Source: Atherix ibis (lineage: Eukaryota > Arthropoda > Insecta > Diptera > Athericidae). From it: a stretch of 64,000 nt of DNA. The translations under genes were made by a program, and so were the position numbers. Shown here piece after piece: positions 47,301 to 57,500 of this stretch. The notes below the pieces were generated by a model. That model saw only the letters and a list, made by a program, of their open reading frames with translations, was not told where the DNA came from and searched no databases. Each line of letters opens with the position of its first letter. The first letter of the stretch is position 1. The stretch spans positions 59,430,220-59,494,219 of the forward strand of contig OY282609.1 in the NCBI GenBank assembly GCA_958298945.1, given 5' to 3'.

Positions 47301-47950
47301 CAGATAGCAAAAAAAGTCCGTTTACGAAAGGCTCGACGTAAGGTTGGAGCAAACTAAACGAAACCTTTAGAACGTCGAGAGCTTCTTTTTCTTCTGTATA
47401 CGCCTTTATCTTAAATTTATAACCTCTCCCAATATAATTTTCAAGTATGTAAGTATCGTAGTTAATTCAGAATTCACAGAAAAATTTCACATTTCAGCTG
47501 GAGTTTCGTGGGTGAGCATCTTTGGTCCCAGTTTATATAACATTTGTACTCGATCTGACTTCAAGATAATTGTTGCCACTTAAGCAGATGATACGGCCAT
47601 AAAGGCCGTGCACACAAATCCTGAAATAGTTTCTAATAATCAACAAGACTGCAGACCAGCCCCCCCCCACCCTCTTTCCCCCTAAAGTGGTCTATCCTAC
47701 TAAAAATTGACCAGCTTAGTTTATGGAACTGACAATACCCATCCATATGAAATTTGAAGTCTCCAAATGGCCTCATGGTCGTGGTGCTACGAAAATGACC
47801 CTTGGTTCATGTCTAAGAGATCTTACATACAAAAAAAAAATCCCCTATCTAAAATAACTAAACCTGGTCTATGAACATGGTGAGTGAGAGTCAGTGAGCA
47901 AAAGGCTGAAATTTATACGTAAATGACAACATGCTTCCACATTTACTTAA
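47301..47950. other. Spacer with a dispersed repeat fragment
   Basis: No gene. The segment at about 47755-47830 resembles 38225-38310. A C-rich run lies at 47659-47670. Confidence 0.4.
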
Positions 47951-48125
47951 GGCGCGTTATTTAGGGCTTTATCTAGACAAAAGGTTAACCTGGAACCCGA
48001 AAGGTACTAGACTAAAAGCTTTGAAAACAACAGGGATTATCGACAATTTATATCGCATCCAGTCCTAACAATCCGAAAGCATTAGCAAGATTGTTGATGC
48101 CCGCTTTTATGTTCGAGATAAAGTA
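47951..48125 (+). pseudogene. Jockey-type LINE reverse transcriptase fragment
   Basis: The plus strand reads KARYLGLYLDKRLTWNPKG, then in a shifted frame TTGIIDNLYRI. The motif YLGxxLDxxLTW is typical of the region after the catalytic motifs in Jockey-clade non-LTR retrotransposons. About 55 residues remain. Confidence 0.65.
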
Positions 48126-48240
48126 ATGCAACACGGTTCCTTCGTAAAAGAAGTGCGTTCTGTTGGGTTGTCAAGAAAGTAATTTAATTTTTTTTTTTAA
48201 ATAAAAATGAAATACGATTTTTTTATAATGAATTAATATT

Positions 48241-48895
48241 TTATTCAATTAAATATTGTCCAGTCTGATCCAATACCCTTTGCCATCTTTCTGGCAGTAG
48301 CATGATTTCACGCTCATAAAATTTTTGTTCCTTACTGACAAAAAACTGATCCAAGTGATTTTTGACCTCCTCATTTGAATTAAACGTTTTACCATCTAAA
48401 ATTTTTTGTAGAGACCGGAACAAATGATAATCGGATGGGGCTAGGTTTAGAGAGAATGGTGGGTGTTGCAGTATATTCCATCCAAGCTCTAAAAAGGTTT
48501 GCCGAGTGGTCAAACTTCTATGTGGTTTCGCATTATCCTGTTGGAACACTATACCTTTCCTAATGACCAATTCTGACCTCTTTTTAAGTCAATCATTCAA
48601 TTTCTCCAACTGATGACAGTACACTTCAGAATTAATCATTGCGTTGCTCGATAGAAGCTCAAAATGCACGATTCCTTTGAAATCCCACCAAACAGATAGC
48701 ATAAACTTTTTTTGATGAAGAATTGGCTTTCGAACTGCTTTGATCCGGTTCATCTTTTATACTCCAGGATCTTTTGTACTTAATATTGTTGTAGACAACC
48801 CATTTCTCGTCCCCAGTGATGATACTTGTGAAAAATGTTTCATTTTTTCGGCGTTTGAGAAGCAAATCACAAACGTCAATGCGACAGCACAAATT
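48241..48895 (-). pseudogene. Mariner transposase, C-terminal two thirds, broken
   Basis: Minus-strand pieces: CRIDVCDLLLKRRKNETFF, SIITGDEKWVVYNN (first Asp), then after frameshifts FELLSSNAMINSEVYCHQ, FQQDNAKPHRSL (second Asp) and NLAPSDYHLF (third Asp, 34 residues later, with the usual SPDL changed to SLNL). The final frame ends GQYLIE at 48241. The HTH region is missing. Confidence 0.85.
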
Positions 48896-49003
48896 TTTTT
48901 CCGTAAGGAGATGAGGATTTAAGCGATCCGTCTCTTAAATCTCATCTTCTTACGGGAAAAAATTTGTGCTGTCGCATTGACGTTTGTGATTTGCTTCTCA
49001 AAC
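48853..49003. repeat. 70-bp foldback hairpin at the broken mariner end
   Basis: Arms 48853-48923 and 48934-49003 are reverse complements with about three differences, separated by the 10 bases CGATCCGTCT. Both arms derive from transposase sequence (codons for RIDVCDLLLK). Confidence 0.93.
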
Positions 49004-49553
49004 CTTTATGGTACCACGGAATCAATTCTAAACAGTATTTTAGGAAAAACAAACAAATTATATTTAAAAAAAAAATCGATTATAATTTTTTTTCGCACCT
49101 TTATTAAAATAAGAATTTATTAAAAAGCAATATCTAAAGCCTTAAATACATTCATATAATAGTAGTAAATAATATACTGTACGTATTTTTCATAATTGGT
49201 TTTTCTTTCTATTTTAAAGAATATATATAGTATCAATAAATTAAATAAATATTTCTATATACGAGTATTACGAATAGACAACGATGTAATACATACATAA
49301 CTAATAATAGTATATAAAAAATAAATCGGATTATATTTTTTATTTTAAAAGAAAAATCTCAAATGTGTTTAATTAAAAGTAAATAGACACTTTTTTTTTG
49401 GTAAATTATTATTTTAAAATAATTTCTTATACACATTCACAGACAAACACATAGTGTGAGATAATACTCGTTAATCTAAATTAATACTTAAAAATGTGTT
49501 CTTCTATAATTTATATAACAACTTACAAAATGTACGGTGCATACACGAATATA
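49004..49553. other. Intergenic, nothing recognised
   Basis: Very AT-rich spacer without supported features. Confidence 0.4.
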
Positions 49554-50308
49554 CGAGGGCAGTATGATAAGTGCACGTGTTTGATGACTAATGGTGCCTC
49601 TGATTGAAATCTTTAACGCCATTTTTTAATACCACCTTTAAAACGACAGCTGTGAAAATTTCAAATAGATACTCTAATAATTTTTGTTAAGGTAAGACAT
49701 TTCGTTTATTTTTGCAAATATGGAAAGGGAGCAATTTCCGCTATGATTCAATTCTGGTTTTTAAATGGGAAAACATATAAGGAAGTTAACGAAGAGTTGG
49801 AAGCCGCTTACAAAAATGATGGTTCTTCGATGACCATTCGTTGGTATTGCTTGAATAGATTCAAAAGCGACTGAACAATCAAAGTCTTCGATTGACATTA
49901 CTACAGAGAATATGGACACCAGAATCCATAAAAATCATATTAGCCAATCGCTTTTGAGGGAGTGCAAAATATCCTTCATGAAAAATAGGATTTTAAAAAG
50001 CTATTTGTGGGTTGGTTCGAATGTGTTGATCAAAAACGTAGAGTCAAAACAATGGCCACGTTTCAGTCGGTAACGTGCTCCAAAGAAAGCAGCAAAAAAG
50101 ACCACATGGAAAATTATCTCCATTGACTACTAGAAGTTGGGAAAGACGCACTATTATTCTAATAATTTATTGCTACAATTGGGCGCTGTATTGAAGAAAA
50201 AATTGCCGGATATTGTAGAGAAAAAAGAAACCTATTTTGTTTGAAGATTTTGACAAATCATATTTTTTGTGTGGCATTGAAACTTTTAAAACTTGCAGAC
50301 CACCCTCG
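49554..50308 (+). mobile_element. Mariner-like relic, internally deleted
   Basis: 755 bp between TA dinucleotides (49552-49553, 50309-50310). Ends read CGAGGGCAGTATGATAAGT and, reversed, CGAGGGTGGTCTGCAAGTT. Transposase remains include MIQFWFLNGKTYKEVNEELE, NRFKSD, NILHEKQDFKK and DQKRRVKT, all N-terminal HTH and linker parts. The catalytic domain is deleted. Confidence 0.8.
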
Positions 50309-50497
50309 TAATATGCAATTTAATGAAATAACTTGTCATTATTTCTCCTATATTCGATCATATAATTTTTAAGATTTTCGTAAAAGTTTCTCTTTGTCGT
50401 TTATTTTTTGTTTGTTTTATTATTTTTTCCTCATAAAAAATAACATAAAAAGCTAAGTTTAATATTTACGTATGTACAAAAAATTGTATTTATTTTA
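50309..50497. other. 3' flank of gene F
   Basis: AT-rich spacer between the mariner relic and the gene F stop. The minus-strand 3' untranslated region should lie here. Confidence 0.5.
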
Positions 50498-50958
50498 TTA
50501 TAAAACTTTTATGGTATGCAATTGTAGAAAAATAACTATCGATATTAATAGAAAATATCCAAACGGTGCAAATATTGATGATTGATTGCATAAATTATTT
50601 TCGCATGTTTCGCAGCTTTTGAATATTGTATTTGGTGAATATTTTGACTGCATGCACTTGTTATGATCCTCATCTTCCCAAAAGCAATCACGTTCAATGT
50701 ATGTATTGTTATTGTCATCTTAAAAACAAAAACAAAATAAAAATTATAAAACAATTTTTTTATTAATTCAAAAAATATTTTTCCTTTTACCAAAGATGAT
50801 AATTTTACTGCATTTTGCAGTACTCTTCGTCGCAGGTGGAAATACTCTTGGTTTTGGAATATCAGCACAATCAACTTGTCTACGATCGCCACTATTGAAT
50901 TTTTCGCCACATTCCTCAGTTTGTCTGGACTCGCATCGATAACATTTTATCGAGTATG
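50498..50958 (-). CDS. Ly6/uPAR-type GPI-anchored protein (gene F), exons 2 and 3
   Basis: Exons 50791-50958 (168 nt) and 50498-50718 (221 nt) on the minus strand, GT..AG intron of 72 bases, phase 1 at both ends as in genes A-E. The acceptor before exon 2 is TTATAG followed by codons YSIKCYRCESRQTEECGE. Exon 3 reads ERDCFWEDEDHNKC and SCETCENNLCNQ. There are ten cysteines in family order. The hydrophobic tail FGYFLLISIVIFLQLHTI is longer than in B-E. The missing first exon should code the signal peptide; with the usual 58-nt size the total would be 447 nt (148 aa). I could not find it between 50960 and 54500. A mariner occupies 51151-51947 in the likely intron 1 or promoter. Confidence 0.8.
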
Positions 50959-51150
50959 CTATAATTACGATAAAATTATTAATTATTTCGAAAATAAAAA
51001 TTCAGTTTATACTAAATATTGTATATTTTTATCTACAAAAGTTATGCAAATGATAAGAAACTTTATTTTCAGTTATAGTTATTATTATATACAAAAAAAT
51101 ATGGAACAGTAAATTTTGTATATAAAACTCTTTTCATTATAATGGGTGTA

Positions 51151-51947
51151 CGAGGTTTGTTCAATTATTTATTTATTCATGAATATCTATTTTGTCGTCT
51201 TCAAAGTAATCCCCACCAGATATTATACACTTGTGCCAACGTTTTTTCCAATCCTCGAAGCACTTCAAAAAATCATTTTTTGTGATCTTGTTCAGCTCCT
51301 CTTTCGATGCCGTCTTTATCTCTTCAATCGTAGTGTAGCGTCGTCCTTTCAGGAGGTCCTCAGTTTCGGGAACAAGACAAAGTCACAGGGGCAAGATCTG
51401 GGAAATACGGTGACTGCGGCATTGTAAGTGTGCTGTTTTTGGTCAAAGCGACGATGCGTGAGTAGTGACGTTATTAAGGTGACAAAAGCCAATATTTGTT
51501 CTTCCACAAATCGGGGCGTTTCTGGTGGATTGCTTCGCGCAACTTGCGTATAACTTGCAGGTAATATTCCTTATTGACCGTTCTACCCTGTGGCAAGAAT
51601 TCATGATGCACCACGCCCCTGCAATCGAAGAAAACTGTAAGCAAAACCTTCACATTCGACCGAACTTGGCGCACTTTTGTCGGTCTTGTCTCGTGCGGCA
51701 GCTTCCATTGGGATAAATCAGCTTTGGTTTCCACGTCGGCATAAGTGAGAGACATGAGTACCAACATAACGGCACAAAAAATCGAAAAGCAAAGCAGCTG
51801 TCAAAAATTAACTGAACATTTAAAATGGCCGAACTTGTCGGCATAAGTGAGAGACATGAGTACCAACATAACGGCGGAAAAACCGAAAATCGAATATACG
51901 TAACCCGCGGAAATTCAAAATTCGTGATAATATTTGAACAGACCTCG
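51151..51947 (-). mobile_element. Mariner-like element upstream of gene F, same family as element 3
   Basis: 797 bp flanked by TA (51149-51150, 51948-51949). The right end, reversed, reads CGAGGTCTGTTCAAATATTA and continues AATTTTGAATTTCCGCGG as in element 3. The left end is more diverged. A segment of about 45 bases (CATAAGTGAGAGACATGAGT and following) is repeated twice in the same orientation near the right end. Confidence 0.85.
51180..51860 (-). pseudogene. Mariner transposase fragment (upstream of gene F)
   Basis: The frame 51474-51767 reads QWKLPHETRPTKVRQVRS, FFDCRGVVHHEFLPQGRT, NKEYYLQVIRKLREAI and QKRPDLWKN, then stops where the second catalytic Asp should follow. Further left, out of frame, are traces of the C-terminal end (FEDWKKRW-like). 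The HTH region and first Asp are deleted; only the 5' tip (MSLTYADKFGHFKCSVNF-like) is present at the right. Confidence 0.75.
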
Positions 51948-52200
51948 TATGAGTGTTTATTTTTAATATCGAAATTGTAACTTTATCAAGCCATGAAATC
52001 TAATTAACTGATTCGGCATTAACTTATAGCGTTTAGTTTAGAATGCAGTTATACGCACTAATTTTATTCAAAACCGATAGCTTTAAGATATGCGTGGGGA
52101 GTGCTAAAACAGTAGTTTTTTTTTTTAATTATTTTATTTAAGTTTAATGCATTAATGTTATTCTCTTTAACATTTTGTTGAACACTTCTTAATACGAGTC
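51948..52200. other. Spacer, nothing recognised
   Basis: AT-rich. Searched for the missing signal-peptide exon of gene F without success. Confidence 0.4.
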
Positions 52201-52204
52201 TAAA

Positions 52205-52615
52205 TTATTTAACATCGAAGCTTCTGCTGTACAAGACACTAGTTTTACCAGTCATCATGTATTCTTTGGAAACTTTGATTATCAGCAAAAGTATTGCGAA
52301 TTCTTATCCGCGTTCGAGAGTAGGATCTATCGACAAATATTTGGCCCCTACATAAGGATAGTTGATTCCGAGCATATTTAACGACGTGATCTTATAGTCC
52401 GGCCGGTTGTGGATAAAATGAAGTAGGCTGTACACTTAATCCGTATGGATCAGCAAGATCCTGCCCGGAAATTCTACAGTGGTGCTATATTTGATTAGCC
52501 CGGAAAGTAGACGAGTCGGGCGCTGCTTTCGGTGGAGGGACGGCCTCAGCAAGGACGCCAAAATTATACTGGTAGTGCCGAACTGAAAGACCGCGACATA
52601 AAGACGGGAACAAAA
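52205..52615 (+). pseudogene. RTE-like LINE fragment, C-terminal part of ORF2
   Basis: The plus strand in mixed frames reads LLLYKTLVLPVIMYSLETL, FESRIYRQIFGPYI, MKAVHLIRMDQQDPARKF and SRALLSVEGRP. This matches the layout of the region behind the reverse transcriptase of RTE-like non-LTR elements (a LYKTLIRPVVTYGAETW pattern, then ERKVLRRIFGP, then WAGHVARM). Several shifts and stops make it a relic. Confidence 0.7.
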
Positions 52616-54540
52616 ATAAGTTGTTAAAAGACTCCACATTTTCATGCGCATTCGATTTTGAAGACTTTACTAAGAGAGTTTCATCTTCTACTGGTTGTTG
52701 ACCCTTGAAGGATGTTTATGCCACCAAAAAAAACTTGTGCTCTTGATAAAGAATGTTCCCTAATGGCTTTTTGCAATTTTTCGTAAGTTTAAGTCGTTGA
52801 ACTTGTACTGTCCGCCAGTCTCATGACTTTTCTACCACACTTCATGGTAAATTAAAAAGATTTCGAGAAATGTTACCGAATCTAGTTTAGGCTTTTATAT
52901 ATTTAATTCTTTATCTACTTAACACTTTTTTTTTTAAATTTTAAGTCTACTGATTTGTGAAATCATTTCTATTAAGTGTTTTGGTAAAATCAAAATTTTA
53001 ATTTTTATGGAAAATTTGGGTTTTTCTTTCTTAAATTGAAATAATACAAATTTTCTAATTGAAGATTTCTGTAAAAAAAAAATAATTCAGAAATTCTTAA
53101 TCTATTGTCTGGTAAAGTCTCTTCGCTTAAGTTTATTTGCAATTTCGAAAAACTTCGAAAAAGTTTATTTGCAATTTCAAAAAAATATCTCGTTATTTTC
53201 GAAAATTTTACGAAACTAACGAGATTTTGACTGATTTTTTCACACTAGAGTATTCAAAATCAGGACTTTTCTTGCAAAAATATTTATCCTCGAATTTGCT
53301 TTCAATTTCCACAAATTCTATAATTTCAACATTAATTATCGACATTTTGATAAACTATTTCAAATTAAGTGTTTTTCTGAAGGTCTTTAAATTTAACATT
53401 TTAGTGTCTTTTTTCCAAAATTGAAAAATTCGAAAAATTGATGAGACATTGACTGATTTCAGTGAATTGATTTTGGCAAGATTATTATTGATTAATACTA
53501 AAAATAATATTAGCCAAAAAGATTTCTTTGTTGTTGTTTTTTTTTTGAAAGGGTTTTTGTGCTTGTTTCATGCATGAAATTATTGTGTTTCAATTTACTT
53601 TGTTCCAATTAGGGGCGCACAATATCTATTCAACAACATACACGTAAACTAAATTCGATAGTATACCTTTCAGTTTCAGGTATATCCTTTTATGTGTTTG
53701 CATGTAATTTTCCTTTGTTTGGTGACGCTTTTGTTGAAATTGACTTTCCCTTGCAATTGCGTATTTATCGTTGAGGTGTTATGTAAGGGTTCATTGTATT
53801 CCAATGTGCTTTATCGTAATTTGTAGTTGTATTCGTTAAAAAAAAGTATGTTCAAATACTGTATTTTTAGGTTTACTTCTCGACAAATTGGAAATGTTAA
53901 ACAGAAATATTGAAAGTAATATCATTGATATATGAACAAATACAATTGATTGAATTCTCATTGGAAAAAAATCCTAATTACTAAAGGCGTGAATCGTAAT
54001 TCGACTTAACACAAAAATTCTCAATCGTCTATAATTTGAAGTGTAGACAAGTTATTTAAGGTTAAACTAATAACAAACTATGATGATTACGATAATATTA
54101 CTTGAACATTTTCTAATTATTTTGAGGTAAACGATATGCTTACCAATAATCACACTCTATTTGAAATGTGAATAAACATTTAATGATATCTGGTTCCTTA
54201 TCTGATGTAATATATCATTAAGTATTTATCGCTAACTATTTGTTTATTAGGAATTTTTAACAATTGTATTGATTATAAAAATTATTATCAAAAAATTGGT
54301 ATAATGGAAATGAAGTTTTGTGGTATCAAGAAGGGTGCGTTTAGTGACTACAGGAAGTGTGTCCTGTGGCCAGGATATTGTTTTTCCATACATTATAGTT
54401 GTTGTGGTTTCTTTAATATGACAATCTCGTAATGATGTTATTTGAAACGCCTTAAATTTATTTGTAAATTCTCCCATCACCCCTGGCCCCCTCACGCTTT
54501 TAAAGCTTACAATAAAAACTTATCACGTTTTTTTTATTCG
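52616..54540. other. About 1.9 kb with nothing recognised
   Basis: AT-rich. A direct repeat AAGTTTATTTGCAATTTC occurs at about 53131 and 53161. No coding evidence on either strand. Confidence 0.45.
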
Positions 54541-54723
54541 TAATCGTATGTGGATGGTCTTAGGCCGAAGCTGATAATTCACGCCGTGCCGGCAGAGGTA
54601 GCCCATACGGAGTTCGTGCAGCAGCTGAAGAAGAAAAATATGAGAGGCATAACAGAGGAAGCGGAAAAAGCGGTGTCGGTGCTTAGAAGGACGACCGGAA
54701 AAGATGGTGAGCATATGGTGGTG

Positions 54724-55976
54724 ATAGTTCGGCTGAAAAGTTTATAAGGTTGACGCCTAGAGAAAAATCTACTTAATTATCACAAAGCATCATCCTTCGA
54801 ATGATTCCTGTCAAAATTTGACAGCAATCGGTCGATTGGTTCGTGAAATATAGCATTTTGAGTGAAGCAAATTTTGTTATTGAAAAAAAATGGATAAAGA
54901 CGAATTTCGTGTATTGATAAAGCATTGCTTTTTGATGAAAAAAAATATAGTGGAAACCAAAGCATGGTTTGACAAACGTTATCCGGACTCTGCTCCAGCT
55001 ATTTCAACTGTGAAATATTGGTTTCGTCAATTTCGAACTGGTCGTACGAGCACAGTTGATGCAGAACGCAGTGGACGCCCAAAAGAGGTGGTTACGGCAG
55101 CAAATATAAAAAAAATCCACAAAATAATTTTAAATGACCCTAAAGTGAAGTTGAGCGAGATAGCTGAGACTCTGAAGATGAAGAACATATCGTGCATGAA
55201 TAATTGGGCATGCGAAAGCTGTGTGAGCTCACTGTGGACCAAAAACAACAACGTGTTGATGATTCTGAGCAGTGTTTGGAGCTGTTCAAGCGCAATAAAC
55301 CCGAATTTTTGCGTCGATATGTGACAATGGATGAAACATGGCTCCGTCACTACACTCCAGTCCAGAGTCAAATCGGCAGTCGGCAGAGTGGAGAGCGAGC
55401 GACGAACCGAATCCAAAGCGTGGAAAGACGCAACAGTCGGCTGGCAAGGTGATGGCGTCTGTATTTTGGGATGCGCATGGTATAATATTCATTGACTATC
55501 TCCAGAAGGGACAGACGATCAACAGCGACTATTATATAGCGTTATTGGATCGTTTGAAGAAAGAAATCGCTAAGAAACGGCCTCATTTGAAGAAGAAAAA
55601 AGTGTTGTTTCACCAAGACAATGCACAGTGTCACAAGTCGATGAAAACGATGGTCAAACTCAATGAATTGGGCTACGAATTGCTTCTCCATCCACCGTAT
55701 TCTCCAGATCTGGCCCCCAGCGACTTTTTCCTGTTTGCAGACCTCAAGAGAATGCTCGCTGGCAAGAAATTTAAGACCGATGATGAAGTGATTGCCGAAA
55801 CTGAGGACTATTTTGAGGCAAACCGAAAGAGTACTATAAAAATGGTATCGAAAAGTTGGAAGATCGCTATAATCGCTGTATCGCCCCCGAAGGCAACTAT
55901 GTTGAATAATAAAAATGAATTTTGCAAAAAAAAATATTTTTACTGTGTTATCTTATAAACTTTTCAGCCGAACTGT
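54724..55976 (+). mobile_element. Irritans-type mariner inside the LINE
   Basis: About 1253 bp. Ends read ATAGTTCGGCTGAAAAGTTT and, reversed on the right, ACAGTTCGGCTGAAAAGTTT, continuing ATAAG. The right side is followed by TA; the left has TG where TA is expected. The transposase resembles the irritans group (horn fly and Himar-like). Confidence 0.88.
54890..55909 (+). pseudogene. Irritans-type mariner transposase, several frameshifts
   Basis: Starts MDKDEFRVLIKHCFL at 54890. Frames change near 55180 (ETLKMKN, then HIVHE, a TAA, GMRKLCE), with loss of about five residues of the WVPR linker. YVTMDETWLRHYTP holds the first Asp. A five-base duplication follows it (at about 55365) and shifts to QSAEWRASDEPNPKRGKT. 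HQDNAQCHKS and SPDLAPSDFFLF give the second and third Asp, 34 apart. A last one-base gain near 55820 shifts the end, and the proper C-terminus (CIAPEGNYVE) lies in another frame. Confidence 0.9.
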
Positions 55977-56263
55977 TAAGTGCCAAAGTCAAAGATAAAA
56001 ATAACGTGTGTGAGAGGCGTGTGTTTTTGGGGTGGTTGTGCTTATCAATTCGTGATTACGAATTGGTACGTAGGTGCCGCGGCTGCTTGGATTTTGGGCA
56101 CCTTCAAGATGGATGTAGGCGGGCTGGAAGGCTCTGCAGTAGGTAGAATGTTGCCGCAACTGCCATCTGCGGGGTCTTCGAGGTACGCACTCAGTCATGT
56201 CTGAGGATTGCCCGGTGTATGTTAGGTTGTGCGAGAGAGACAAAATGAGGATCGTTACCTAGA

Positions 56264-57170
56264 ATGATTAGGTGCATCCAGATGAATGGTAATGGATCGG
56301 CTGCAGCTATGAATGACTTGAATGTGTGTATTTGTGAGAATGGGGTGGATGTTGGATTGATCCTAGAGCCATACTCTTATGGTGGATCAGTGTGCGGATT
56401 GGGAAGATCTGCTAGGACGTTCACCATTGCCAGAGCCGGGGGTAAAATTTACTCGGCCGTCGCTGTTGTTGGAGTGGGTATGGATGTAGTGCGAGTAGAT
56501 GAGTGTTGTAATGAAATTGGATGTGTGTGTGTGGTTGAAGAAGGGGGGGATAAAGCTCAACACTGTCTCGGTGTATTGCAGGTTTAGCTCTGAAATAGAG
56601 CCATACCTGCGATATCTCGACACAGTGCTTGCTAGATGTGGAAGTTCGCCTGTACTTATTGGTATGGACGCGAATGCTGTTTCTCCTCTCTGGTATATTA
56701 AAAGGGGAGACACGGAGCAGCCGAGTTGTGTGACGGGCAGGCAACTTGAGGATTGGATTCTGGCCAGTGGTATGAATGTAGTGAATGTCCCGAGTGAATG
56801 GTATACTTTCAGCAGACCGAATGGGCAGAGTGACATTGATGTCACACTGTGCAATCGTGCTGCTGACTGTTATGAGTATGAGTGGAATATATTGCTGAGA
56901 AGCGAGTGAGCGATCACAACCTTACTGACGTGGTGGTGACTGCACCAATAGATGACCATCGAGAAAGTTCGGCACGTGGAAGGCGATGGCATACTAGTGG
57001 GGTGGACTGGGTTGTCTACGGAGTTTGAGAGATTTCAGTCGATGCGAATGGATGAGAAGGTAATTGAACTGAGCAGATACGTGAATGTTGTGAATGATAC
57101 ACATAGGTGTCAAAGTGCAAGCTCTAAAACATTCGAGATTGTTCTTCAAAATAGACCAAACTAAATTATC
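56264..57170 (+). pseudogene. LINE endonuclease domain (apurinic-endonuclease type)
   Basis: The plus strand codes IRCIQMNGNGSAAAMNDLNV (target of the N and Q-rich start of the domain), then VGLILEPYSYGG, then in another frame YCRFSSEIEPYLRYLDTVL, PVLIGMDANAVSPLWY, FSRPNGQSDIDVTLCN and SDHNLTDVVV. GMDANA, SDIDVT and SDHN are the catalytic motifs of the exonuclease-endonuclease-phosphatase fold used by LINEs for target nicking. Two or more shifts separate the pieces. Confidence 0.8.
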
Positions 57171-57290
57171 GCTCTAATTGCCAGTTGCAAGAAGGGGCAA
57201 ATTCTTGTGTTCTGTTTAACCTGGCGCTGGAGAAAATGATTCGAGACTCGCGAATGAGAACAAAGTGTACAATCCTCATTAAATTTATTT
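57171..57290 (+). pseudogene. LINE reverse-transcriptase scrap
   Basis: The phrase SCVLFNLALEKMIRDSRMRT, preceded by a degraded LPVARRG/RQGA segment, corresponds to the GLRQGDxLSCxLFNxALE motif of the palm domain. Most of ORF2 between the endonuclease and this motif is deleted. Confidence 0.65.
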
Positions 57291-57500
57291 AATTTTTGAC
57301 ATAAAAAATGCTCTTCGAGAGGCCTTTGCCAAGATTGAGCCAGTGGCTAAAAATGCAGCACATAAATAAAGGGAAAAAACACACAATCCTTGCTCGAAAA
57401 TTCTAATGATAAAATCGTCACAACTATTCTATAGGAAGTCCTGTTAGTTCTCATATATTCTTCGGGAGAAAAATATTCAGAACATTTTTTACAAAGCCTA

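Larger units (their letters stand above)
48172..49003 (-). mobile_element. Mellifera-like mariner, 5'-truncated with a snap-back end
   Basis: The left end TGGGTTGTCAAGAAAGTAAT has the form of mellifera-type mariner ends. The 5' half of the gene is missing: at 48924 the sequence turns back on itself and repeats the preceding 70 bases inverted (48934-49003), after which unrelated DNA follows. Confidence 0.78.
54541..56255 (+). pseudogene. LINE ORF1 (gag-like) remains
   Basis: Left part codes LRPKLIIHAVPAEVAHTEF and EAEKAVSVLRRTTGKDGEH, a pattern typical of R1/LOA ORF1 proteins. After the mariner it continues VFLGWLCLSIRDYELVRRCR into a zinc-knuckle GCLDFGHLQDGCRRAGRLC. Frames then break; a second knuckle and DCPVYVRLCERDKMRIV follow in other frames. 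The overlap with the start of the endonuclease ORF is as expected for the clade. Confidence 0.7.
54541..57290 (+). mobile_element. R1/LOA-like non-LTR retrotransposon, interrupted by a mariner
   Basis: Pieces lie in the order of a LINE: an ORF1 part (54541-54723), a mariner (54724-55976), the zinc-knuckle end of ORF1 (55977-56255), the endonuclease (56264 to about 57170) and a short reverse-transcriptase scrap (57171-57290). GC content is higher than in the surroundings. The mariner splits ORF1 between HMVVIV and the codons for SAKVKDKNNVCERRVFLGW. The 5' and 3' ends cannot be delimited. Confidence 0.8.

Noticed and set aside
51001..51150. Candidate signal exon of gene F (MKRVLYTKFTVPYFF)
   Set aside because: The only donor-like GTATAT leaves phase 0, not the phase 1 needed to join exon 2, and the peptide is weakly hydrophobic.
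55027..55416. 129-codon minus-strand frame
   Set aside because: It is the antisense of the irritans-type transposase.
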